7,837 nt of DNA from Candidatus Poribacteria bacterium (GTDB lineage: Bacteria > Poribacteria > WGA-4E > WGA-3G): the NCBI GenBank assembly GCA_009835515.1, contig VXXH01000340.1, positions 1 to 7,837 of the forward strand. Reading direction: 5' to 3'. The first letter of the stretch is position 1; each line of letters begins with the position of its first letter. Of the stretch, positions 1 through 6,110 are shown one piece after another. The notes under the pieces were generated by a model. The model did no database searches. It had not been told where the DNA came from and was given only the letters and a program-made list of their open reading frames with translations. The translations under genes were made by a program, and so were the position numbers.

Positions 1-1065
1 GCAATATGTTGAACCAAAGAGACTCCCTAAATTATGTCCGAATCTACCATCAACTATAATACTAACAGCAGTCGTCCCATAAGAATGGCCGATAAAAAAG
101 GAAGCAATCACATTAGAAATCCGACAACGGCGAATCCATGAATGTGCGGTTTCCCATAATGAAAAGCCACCACGTCCCCCTTGAACTAAATGCTCATAAA
201 CTTCATCAAAACTGCCATCAATATGGAGATCTTCAAAGCCGATACCCTCTTGTAAATCAATCCAATGTACACCCATACCGTTACTTAGATGGGTTACAAG
301 TGGTGCCTTTAGATAGACAAGGTTTCCTTCAATTCTATCAATCTCATGATATTCTCTAAGTGTAATCCCTTCACGGATGCGAGTATACGACTCAGGGAAC
401 TCAGACATGGGACGTGAGGAATATTTCTCATAATCCGCTCCACGAAGACCAAACCCTCTGATTGCAATATACTTACGGTTTATCAAACTGGTTGCGTTAT
501 ACACCTCAAAGGACTTTGCACCACTGGGGTATGACCCGCGGACGTTTGTTTTTGACCCCCAATCAAATTCAGCACTGATTGTTTGAAATAAAAATGGTGA
601 ATTGGACGCTATGGTATTATGTGCCTTAATAGTTGTTCCACCGTTGCCTGCCCCTTGCGCGCCGCTCCCACGTACGATTGTATGATGACCTACAATGGCA
701 AACGGCTCTTTTATATCGTCATCGAGTAAGACATCATATTGTCCGGGTGGAAAAAACACGATACAGCTACCAGAAGATGCTGCGTCAAGTGCTGCTCTGA
801 TAGCAGCCGTATCTGACTTATTATCATCAGGGATAGCACCGTAATCGGTCACATTGTAGATCGGATAGTCAAAATCTTCGGGGATGCCTTCTTCCCCATT
901 TTTATAGCCTGCATAAGAAAAATCAATTAGATCAGGTGTGCCCACGGGGACAGGTTCTCCGATAAATTTCTTATAGATGTTCGGTGTGAGTTGTGCTGAT
1001 GCCAACGGTAACATGAACAAAGACAACAATGCCGCGACTGTCCAGTTTCTTATTTTCTTGCTCAT
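1..1065 (-). CDS. Exported pectate-lyase-like right-handed beta-helix protein, C-terminus cut off by the window
   Basis: The minus frame is open from ATG at 1065 to the window edge: 355 residues with no stop seen. Residues 1-24 form a classic Sec signal peptide: a KK-R start, a hydrophobic stretch at about 9-22, then A-S-A before Q25. Residues 72-81 read VTDYGAIPDD, followed by a run of Ala-rich helix and VFFPPGQYDV at 103-112. This is the N-terminal signature of the Pectate_lyase_3 / GH28-like beta-helix fold (D-Y-G-A, then F-P-P-G-x-Y). Later repeats of short Gly- and Ile/Val-rich strands (for example IAIRGFGLRG near 201 and FEDLHIDG near 275) fit helix turns. Such proteins usually cleave or bind polysaccharide outside the cytoplasm. 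The exact substrate is unknown, and the catalytic part may lie beyond the edge. A GAGGA Shine-Dalgarno sits at 1076-1080. The region looks more AT-rich than the operon to the right. Confidence 0.85.
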   Translation of the reverse strand, partial: MSKKIRNWTVAALLSLFMLPLASAQLTPNIYKKFIGEPVPVGTPDLIDFSYAGYKNGEEGIPEDFDYPIYNVTDYGAIPDDNKSDTAAIRAALDAASSGSCIVFFPPGQYDVLLDDDIKEPFAIVGHHTIVRGSGAQGAGNGGTTIKAHNTIASNSPFLFQTISAEFDWGSKTNVRGSYPSGAKSFEVYNATSLINRKYIAIRGFGLRGADYEKYSSRPMSEFPESYTRIREGITLREYHEIDRIEGNLVYLKAPLVTHLSNGMGVHWIDLQEGIGFEDLHIDGSFDEVYEHLVQGGRGGFSLWETAHSWIRRCRISNVIASFFIGHSYGTTAVSIIVDGRFGHNLGSLFGSTYC

Positions 1066-1112
1066 GGTTTGCTTATCCTCACTATCGTGCAAAAAAAATA
1101 AAGTCACAAACT

Positions 1113-1597
1113 TCAGATAAAACCTTCAACAGAAAGCAATTTTGCCTTATTTTCATCTACAGCATGACTGACTCTGATTTCTATCGCGGCAGCAGGTTCG
1201 TTTTCAATTATCAAAGCAACATCTACAATGAAGCCATCAGGCATTCTATGTTCCAATATTGCACACTCCACTTTATCTGGCAGAGATTGATCTTTGGATT
1301 GCTGACAAATTTTACATGTCCTTTTCAATACCGGAGCATCAGTTTTACCCGACTTCCAATCAGAGATGACATCAACAATAAATTGTTTAGCAGTCTTGTG
1401 GAGAATAGTTTCCTGATTACAAGTCTCACTCACTTTGTGTGCAAAATGCGCCTTTTTGATTTCGCCTTTTCTGAGAATAACCGCATCTTGACAAGCAGGG
1501 CAAAAATAACGTTTCCCTTCTCCGCTGTTTCAGGATCATATAACCTTTTCTCATCATCAAAGGCAAAGGGAACTCGTAGTTTTACGCTTTTAGACAT
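1113..1597 (-). pseudogene. CoiA-like competence/nuclease-family gene broken by a -1 frameshift
   Basis: Reading starts at ATG 1597, with AGGA-type ribosome-binding sequence about 11 bases upstream. It gives MSKSVKLRVPFAFDDEKRLY and reaches a TGA 55 codons on. A second frame, open from about 1529 to the stop at 1113, continues the same protein. Adding one A to the run at 1512-1514 joins them into about 161 residues. The joined protein has C-P-A-C (33-36) and H-F-A-H-K (51-55), the zinc-binding-like start of CoiA-family proteins. A second C-x-x-C lies at about 95-98. A nuclease-like core follows, PDGFIVDVAL...AIEIRVSH, with D126 and E140-x-R142 as a PD-(D/E)xK-type centre. CoiA proteins act on DNA during competence and are usually around twice this length. 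The protein ends abruptly at GFI, so the 3' end is probably lost too. The frameshift may be real decay or a sequencing error in a homopolymer. Confidence 0.7.
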
Positions 1598-1641
1598 GAC
1601 AAAAGCGTTCCTTTCCTTGCAATGGAATCAATAATCAACAT

Positions 1642-2133
1642 CTACGGTGACGGTATTGTGGAATCGACATTTAACGGTCTCTCAATAAGCACAACCGGTG
1701 CTTGACAGCAGTCGCAATTTCCGGGGGCAACCGTGCGGATGTAGCATGTATCACAGTAATAGTAGAGATCGTGGAGAACGCCATCCTGGATTGACAAAAA
1801 GCGAGTTACCTCCAGCAATTGCGTCTTTGGAAAGACACGACCTTTGATGACCAAGTCCTTCTCATGCAACCGCTCATCAATAAAGAGTGCCTCCGCTAAC
1901 GATGTCCGTAAAAGCGTGTAGTATTTCCCATCCTCGGTCCTGACACCGTATAGATGCTCATGATTACCAAATAGTTCGACCTTATAGTGTGTGTGCATCT
2001 CCTCCGCTAAGCAGACAATATTGCCATGGAGTTCAACCTCTTGGGCTTTCTGTTCCTCAGCTGGCGGTGTCGCTCCGCTGATCAGGAAGATTAGAACGAT
2101 GAAAAATGGGGATAACCGTTTGAAATTACGCAT
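1642..2133 (-). CDS. Small exported Cys-rich protein of unknown function
   Basis: The product is 163 residues. Residues 1-21 look like a signal peptide: RNFKR, then a hydrophobic core FFIVLIFLISGA. No lipobox Cys is present, so a soluble periplasmic or secreted protein is likely. The mature part is a compact beta-rich domain (VELHGNIVCL, YGVRTEDGKYYTLL, LVIKGRVFP) resembling a small OB-like barrel. A tail follows with C127-x-x-C130 and then C140-D-C142-C143, which could bind a metal or form disulfides. I recognise the overall pattern from uncharacterised planctomycete and poribacterial proteins but know no function. The start at 2133 is chosen for its AAGGAGG site at 2140-2146, 6 bases upstream, and for the signal peptide; the frame stays open upstream only inside the oxygenase gene. 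It overlaps the oxygenase stop by 8 bases, so it is probably translationally coupled and last in the operon. Confidence 0.82.
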   Translation of the reverse strand: MRNFKRLSPFFIVLIFLISGATPPAEEQKAQEVELHGNIVCLAEEMHTHYKVELFGNHEHLYGVRTEDGKYYTLLRTSLAEALFIDERLHEKDLVIKGRVFPKTQLLEVTRFLSIQDGVLHDLYYYCDTCYIRTVAPGNCDCCQAPVVLIERPLNVDSTIPSP

Positions 2134-3010
2134 CACTATCCTCCTTGTTCGCCCAGCGATTTGGACCGGGACCGGGTTGATGCTCATCGCGAACCCGCTT
2201 AAATTCTTCGGGCGTAGTAACAACATCGTCAGGGTGCAGCCGGCTTCGTGCAAGGAAACCGGCTTCGGGTTGATAACCTGTCGGTTTCGCCGCGTCCTGA
2301 TAGCGTGAATCGACGCTCCATCTGACTTGATTGCTGACATTCGGGATAGATCGGTGCGGTGTCAGATTCGTAAGCAGCAGGACACTACCGAACTTAACAG
2401 GAACCACAACCGGATCGACTTCTGGTAAGGCATCATCCGGTATCTCAAGATAAAAACGCTCAGAGTGACGATGGCGGAAAACACCGTCCCGATGGACGTG
2501 CGGGATAACTTCCATACAGCCGTTTTCAACAGTCGCATCTATCAGTGGAATCCAGATCGTGAGCTGTAAAACCGAATCGCATTTAGGCTCCATATAGCCT
2601 GCGTCTTGATGCCACGGGACGAGGGTTCGGTCATGTTCAGGGAGCTTGGGACGGACTCGGTATGCAGGATGACACATAATCTCAGGTCCGACGAGCGACT
2701 CGGCGATGTCAAGCAGCTTCGGATTGATGAGTAGCTCGAAGAGTGCGGGGCCCGTGTGCGCACCGCTAAACACCTTCTGAAATACGACTGGGGATTGCGC
2801 CGTAATTTTTGCTAAACGGGTGTCAAACCCTTCCGTTTTGAATTCGGAATCCAGTTCACCTGCCGCGTAGAGTTGTGATGCTCCGGTGTCAACAATCTCC
2901 TCAAACTCTGCGATAAGTGGGTTTAGATCGGCCGGAGCAAGCGCATCTTCGATTAAGAGATAGCCGTTCTCGTTAAAATCGTGGATTTGGGAATCAGTCA
3001 ACGCTCTCAT
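2126..3010 (-). CDS. Phytanoyl-CoA dioxygenase (PhyH) family Fe(II)/2-oxoglutarate oxygenase
   Basis: The product is 294 residues, the usual size for the family. Members hydroxylate an unactivated carbon using O2 and 2-oxoglutarate, probably in the cytoplasm here, as no signal peptide is seen. Visible motifs: an N-terminal F-N-E-N-G-Y-L-L-I segment typical of PhyH; the iron-binding H134-Q-D136 in PWHQDAGY; N-G-C-M-E-V-I-P-H in place of the common N-G-x-L-x-x-x-P-G-S-H; the distal iron His, H219, in TPHRSIPN; and R230, placed to bind the 2-oxoglutarate carboxylate. All catalytic residues are present, so it should be active. The substrate cannot be inferred, because bacterial PhyH proteins act on many molecules. 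The start at 3010 has GAGGAG 4 bases upstream. An ATG at 3022, overlapping the VOC stop as ATGA, would add four residues and has no good ribosome site. It lies third from the end of a tight operon-like run. Confidence 0.9.
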   Translation of the reverse strand: MRALTDSQIHDFNENGYLLIEDALAPADLNPLIAEFEEIVDTGASQLYAAGELDSEFKTEGFDTRLAKITAQSPVVFQKVFSGAHTGPALFELLINPKLLDIAESLVGPEIMCHPAYRVRPKLPEHDRTLVPWHQDAGYMEPKCDSVLQLTIWIPLIDATVENGCMEVIPHVHRDGVFRHRHSERFYLEIPDDALPEVDPVVVPVKFGSVLLLTNLTPHRSIPNVSNQVRWSVDSRYQDAAKPTGYQPEAGFLARSRLHPDDVVTTPEEFKRVRDEHQPGPGPNRWANKEDSDA

Positions 3011-3014
3011 AACG

Positions 3015-3020
3015 CTCCTC
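3015..3020 (-). promoter_or_regulatory. Ribosome binding site deciding the oxygenase start
   Basis: GAGGAG on the minus strand lies 4 bases before ATG 3010 and overlaps the TGA stop (3019-3021) of the VOC gene. It lies downstream of the alternative ATG at 3022, so only the 3010 start can use it. Confidence 0.6.
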
Positions 3021-3438
3021 ATATTTGGACAAGTTCAATTAAAATGCCGTCTGGATCCGGCGCGCAGGCGACACCCGCGGCATCCGGCGCGCTTATAGGT
3101 TCAGATAGAAATTCGACACCGTTCTGTTTTAAGTCCTCAACAGTCTGCTGAATATCGTCCACAAAGAAAGTAAGCCAGCGGACACCTGCCGAGAACGCGT
3201 CTGCCGGTTTCGGCGGTGGCGATTCGATGTCCATCAGTTTGATCAATGTGTTGCCAGCCTTGAGACGTACCTGCCGAAATCCAGTCGGTGCAAGTCCGAC
3301 ATCACGTGCAAGACCGTCTGGAATCTCCAGGTCCAGTACAATTTCAAAACCCAACTTGTTGTGATAGAAGTCCAGCGATGCCGCAAAATTGCTGCAGGTA
3401 ATAGCGATGTCAACAGTCGGATGTGATAAGTTTAGCAC
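3019..3438 (-). CDS. VOC superfamily (glyoxalase/bleomycin-resistance/dioxygenase fold) protein
   Basis: The product is 139 residues, the standard length for a two-module VOC protein. The first beta-alpha-beta-beta-beta module is marked by IAITCSNFAASLDFYHNKLG (11-30). The second is marked by GVRWLTFFVDDIQQTVEDLK (85-104) and ends in the usual DPDGILIELVQ. VOC proteins bind small molecules and often a divalent metal, as in isomerases, epimerases, extradiol dioxygenases or antibiotic-binding proteins. Here only the last usual metal ligand (E135) is clear. The other three positions appear to be D10, K67 and W88, so a canonical metal site is doubtful. It starts with GTG at 3438. A GGAGGT site at 3448-3453 is built from the last two codons of the upstream metallo-beta-lactamase-fold gene, whose stop is 6 bases away. 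The stop runs into the oxygenase start region. The reaction is unknown; operon mates suggest small-molecule catabolism. Confidence 0.85.
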   Translation of the reverse strand: MLNLSHPTVDIAITCSNFAASLDFYHNKLGFEIVLDLEIPDGLARDVGLAPTGFRQVRLKAGNTLIKLMDIESPPPKPADAFSAGVRWLTFFVDDIQQTVEDLKQNGVEFLSEPISAPDAAGVACAPDPDGILIELVQI

Positions 3439-3444
3439 AAGTTT

Positions 3445-5343
3445 TTAACCTCCAGTGAGAACAAAGATCGCTTCTCGGAATTGACCGAGTGGACGCGCGT
3501 TATAAGTGAGGTTTATGGGAACGACAACTCTTTCTAACACTTCGGACTCCTGACGGCACGTCGGAGCGTGCCTACTACTATGCCGTGGAATCGGAATGGA
3601 AAAATCGATGTATCCATCTGATCTTGGTGGAATAGTTGTTTCTCCGGGAACAATTTCCATACCCCATGATGTGGGAAGAATTGGTTGCGCAGTCGCTGTG
3701 CGCGGCTCGTCCGAATGGTTCGTTACTTCTACGCGCAGCTGTGCTGTTCCGCCAAGTGCCACTTCTTGTTCATAAGGATAGCAGCGGACCCAGTGTTCGT
3801 CCATGCCATAGTTGGCGTGGTCCCAAGGAAAGAGCGCGGTATAACATTTTTCTCGCTCAGCGAGTGTGTCGAGCATGCACGCAATCTCAGCATCGGTAAA
3901 ATCAAACGCGGGATTGACATGGCAGTTAAAAATATGCGTCGGCTTGAGTTCTTGAATCAGACGCAGACACTTTTCGTAGCCCACATCCGCACCGAGTAGA
4001 TTCCGATTGCCAGAGCAGTAGTCGTCAATTCCCGCCATTGTGAAAGAATCACCCGCAAAGAACATCCGTACGCCGCGTCCCTCAACAAGCAGTCCACCGT
4101 GATAATAGGTCTGACCTGGAAAATGGTAGGCGGTCATTGTAAACTCATTCCATTGCCAAGAATCACCGTCCTGTGTGACGCGATCTACCCGCGTAACAGA
4201 AGGCGAAATACAGGGGAGTCGAAAGCCGATCGGATTCGTGATAACCTCTGCGACAATCTCATCCGTTATCGTTTCACACGGGAAAGTCTCTTGAAATTCG
4301 GGGATAGCGTTAACGTGGTCATCGTGGTAGTGCGTCACCCAGAACTGCGTAACCTCCGAAATTTCGTTGTCTGTCTGCAACTGTTGAATCTGTTTAATGA
4401 CATTTGGCGAGCCACAATCCATGACGAACGCTTCGCCTTTCGGCGTAGTTTGCGAGCCAAAACTTGCTGTAGAAAAGTCGGAGATAATGATCCATGTTGT
4501 GCCGAAGTGACGCAGAAATTCAGGAGGCGGTTTGCCCTCTCGGATCGGCATGTGACCGGAATTTCCTTCAAACTCGGTAAAAAGCTGCGGAAAGTAGTGC
4601 CGGAGCGCAGAAATCGCCACATATTTATCATAGCAGTACGCCAACTGTTTCAAAAGCGCGTCAATTGCCCTGTCTGGGTTGTCCATGACGACACCGTGCG
4701 TCGGAATAAGCGCAGTTGACGACGCCTGACGGACCTTTTCAAGGCTCTCCTTCAGTTCATCCCGCGCCCCGAGGAACCCATGATAGTCGCTGGTCTGCTG
4801 CCCCTTCTGTAGACTATAGAGTTCCCACAACTTACCCTCGTCATAGATGAGGTCACCGGTAAAGGCGAAGCGTTTGTCATCAACATCAATGAGGTAGGTG
4901 GCACTGCCATCGGTATGCCCGGGTGTTTCAAGGACTGTCAGCGATGCTGAACCCCACGCAATCTGTGCACCGTCGGCATACCTATCTGTCACTCGAATAG
5001 CATCGGCAAGCATCAGGTTGTGTGGATGGTAGTTGTAGAGGTGCCAACGGTACTGTGAATCGTTCCAAAAGGTTTCGACTTCAGTAAACCACGATGCCTC
5101 TTTTTCTGGTACACCAACACGGACATCATCAGTTATCGGAAAGTCTGCCGTATTATCGCGATGGTGATGCGTAAAGAGGATCTGCTCAATATTCGTGATG
5201 CCTAACTCCGCGAGTGTTGTATGAAGGGTAGTCCCACTTGGGTCAATGAGCAGCGCGCGATCACCATCACGGAGAATACCTGTGTTAACATGCCCATGAT
5301 GGACATATAAGTGTTCACTGAGTTGAGAAAAGCCTGTTTGCAT
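3445..5343 (-). CDS. Tandem metallo-beta-lactamase-fold hydrolase with C-terminal Ig-like domain
   Basis: The product is 632 residues in three parts. Domain 1 (about 1-250) is a glyoxalase II-like metallo-beta-lactamase fold with T-H59-H-H61-R-D63-N64, PGH143T, TGD164 and PTH216. The last residue of the HxHxDH motif is Asn instead of His. Domain 2 (about 280-500) is a second such fold with a full H338-Y-H340-D-D342-H343, GD432S and NCH475. Its usual PGH is PGQ411, with H407 and H415 nearby. Residues about 520-630 look like an Ig-like or NEW3-like beta sandwich. No signal peptide is seen, so it is probably cytoplasmic. Single-domain relatives hydrolyse thioesters, lactones or phosphodiesters; the substrate here is unknown. 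The start at 5343 has AGGA 7 bases upstream. It lies 29 bases after the antitoxin gene and 6 before the VOC gene. Residues around 588-602 are encoded by a palindromic stretch that looks inserted. Confidence 0.88.
   Translation of the reverse strand: MQTGFSQLSEHLYVHHGHVNTGILRDGDRALLIDPSGTTLHTTLAELGITNIEQILFTHHHRDNTADFPITDDVRVGVPEKEASWFTEVETFWNDSQYRWHLYNYHPHNLMLADAIRVTDRYADGAQIAWGSASLTVLETPGHTDGSATYLIDVDDKRFAFTGDLIYDEGKLWELYSLQKGQQTSDYHGFLGARDELKESLEKVRQASSTALIPTHGVVMDNPDRAIDALLKQLAYCYDKYVAISALRHYFPQLFTEFEGNSGHMPIREGKPPPEFLRHFGTTWIIISDFSTASFGSQTTPKGEAFVMDCGSPNVIKQIQQLQTDNEISEVTQFWVTHYHDDHVNAIPEFQETFPCETITDEIVAEVITNPIGFRLPCISPSVTRVDRVTQDGDSWQWNEFTMTAYHFPGQTYYHGGLLVEGRGVRMFFAGDSFTMAGIDDYCSGNRNLLGADVGYEKCLRLIQELKPTHIFNCHVNPAFDFTDAEIACMLDTLAEREKCYTALFPWDHANYGMDEHWVRCYPYEQEVALGGTAQLRVEVTNHSDEPRTATAQPILPTSWGMEIVPGETTIPPRSDGYIDFSIPIPRHSSRHAPTCRQESEVLERVVVPINLTYNARPLGQFREAIFVLTGG
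3555..3572. repeat. GC-rich palindrome inside the metallo-beta-lactamase-fold gene, in frame
   Basis: GGCACG at 3555-3560 and CGTGCC at 3567-3572 form a perfect 6-bp stem around the 6-base loop TCGGAG. It encodes RHAPTC (591-596) of the host protein. The surrounding residues, about 588-602, are polar and irregular and break up an otherwise regular beta-sandwich pattern, which suggests a small inserted element. Whether it is repeated elsewhere in the genome cannot be seen from this window. Confidence 0.4.
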
Positions 5344-5372
5344 TAGGTATTCCTATTCCTAGAGAACCAGCC

Positions 5373-5771
5373 TCATAAAAACACTGCTGGTGAAACCTTA
5401 AACATCTTTGCTAAAGAGTGGATGTGCGTGACCGTCAAATCTCGATCACCGTTAAGGATTTCCAAGACGACGTTGGGTGGACCGAGCTCTGTCAAATCTG
5501 ACGGTTCAAGCTGATGCTCTTCCATCAACAACCTAAGCACTTCAACACCGCTACATTCGGGGATCGGATGATTTTTTTTCTCGTAAGCATGTATGACTGT
5601 CCCAAGTGTATCAAGGAGTTCATAAAGTGGATGTTGTTCATCGGTCCCCACTTCATCAATCAAAGCGTTTAAGGTTACAATAGCTTTGTCGTATTCCACC
5701 TCATCACGAATTGAAAGTAGTGGTTGAACAACACGCCAGTGCGCCTGAATATCCTTTGCAATAACGCTCAT
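5373..5771 (-). CDS. higA: HigA-family antitoxin with HTH domain
   Basis: The product is 132 residues. The N-terminal half, with the pattern IRDEVEYDKAI, a long helix, DEVGTDEQHPLYELLDTLG and AYEKKNHPIPE, matches HigA antitoxins of the COG5499 type. The C-terminal half (about 76-132) is an XRE-like helix-turn-helix: EVLRLLMEEHQLEPSDLTEL, then VVLEILNGDRDLTVTHI, ending in KMFKVSPAVFL. HigA neutralises the HigB mRNA-cleaving toxin and, with it, represses its own operon. The start at 5771 is preferred over ATG 5780 because AGGAGG at 5781-5786 lies 9 bases before 5771 but directly touches 5780. The 5771 start also gives a 4-base ATGA overlap with the toxin stop, a common coupling arrangement. The segment between the two HTH helices reads LGPPNVVLE where many relatives have a Gly-Ser-Gln-Gly-type turn, so DNA specificity may differ. 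Confidence 0.92.
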   Translation of the reverse strand: MSVIAKDIQAHWRVVQPLLSIRDEVEYDKAIVTLNALIDEVGTDEQHPLYELLDTLGTVIHAYEKKNHPIPECSGVEVLRLLMEEHQLEPSDLTELGPPNVVLEILNGDRDLTVTHIHSLAKMFKVSPAVFL

Positions 5772-6055
5772 GTTCTCCATCCTCCTCTATCATATTCTTC
5801 GTGCGTCAATACATGACGAATATAAACCTTTCCACGATTGAAATGGATAGCAGCAATCAGCCGATACTTGTTGCCACCGACATTAAAAACAGTTAAATCA
5901 TCTACAAAATCTGCGCTTGGAAACACTGCGCGTAATTCGGTAAAACTTCCGAACGAATTTTTGGCAATAAGCTTAAACCAACGCCTAAGTGGTGTTTGGC
6001 TGTCAGGGTATCGTTCCCAGAATCCGCGCAGTGCCTTTTTACTAAGAACGTGCAT
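5768..6055 (-). CDS. higB: HigB-family mRNA interferase toxin
   Basis: The product is 95 residues, a normal HigB length (HigB_toxin family, RelE-like fold). HigB cleaves mRNA in association with the ribosome and stops growth when not bound by HigA. Diagnostic features are an early W-x-R-Y-P pattern (13-17), LRRWFKLI at 23-30 and a middle V-F-P-S-A-D segment. The C-terminal core reads FNVGGNKYRLIAAIHF (57-72), followed by VYIRHVLTHEEYD (77-89). The basic and His residues that serve this family's active site (K63, R65, H81, H85) are present, so the toxin is probably intact. It starts 14 bases after the sulfatase-like stop. AAGGA just upstream is the ribosome site, and its own stop overlaps the antitoxin start. 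The toxin-first order is the usual one for higBA. An inverted repeat 29-45 bases upstream may be the operator. Confidence 0.92.
   Translation of the reverse strand: MHVLSKKALRGFWERYPDSQTPLRRWFKLIAKNSFGSFTELRAVFPSADFVDDLTVFNVGGNKYRLIAAIHFNRGKVYIRHVLTHEEYDRGGWRT
5781..5786 (-). promoter_or_regulatory. Ribosome binding site deciding the antitoxin start
   Basis: AGGAGG on the minus strand lies inside the last codons of the toxin gene. Its distance is 9 bases to ATG 5771 and zero to ATG 5780. The spacing favours 5771. Confidence 0.6.
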
Positions 6056-6110
6056 CCGTTCCTTAAAAACTACGCCTCGGCGAACTGGGGTCTACCCAGT
6101 GCATCCGTTC
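6050..6110. repeat. 12-base direct repeat duplicating the toxin start context
   Basis: The 12-base word GTGCATCCGTTC occurs at 6050-6061 and again at 6099-6110, 49 bases apart. On the minus strand each copy reads GAACGG-ATG-CAC. The left copy contains the toxin start codon. The right copy opens a 13-codon frame (6104 to TAA at 6063-6065) that is out of frame with the toxin and ends just before its ribosome site. Chance cannot be excluded. Confidence 0.35.

Noticed and set aside
1091..1098. Run of eight A (T on the minus strand) as a terminator after the CoiA-like gene
   Set aside because: Only a 4-bp AT-rich stem precedes it, too weak for an intrinsic terminator.
1029..1634. A 201-codon plus-strand open frame
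   Set aside because: It lies antisense to the CoiA-like pseudogene, has no recognisable domain, and the minus strand there reads as a known family once the frameshift is joined.
1642..2340. Upstream extension of the exported protein to an ATG at 2340
   Set aside because: The extra 69 residues are the oxygenase gene read in another frame and would bury the signal peptide; the strong ribosome site points to 2133.
3055..3092. Direct repeat ATCCGGCGCGC (3055-3065 and 3082-3092)
   Set aside because: It is nine codons apart inside the VOC gene and encodes two Ala-Pro-Asp turns of that fold; coding explains it.
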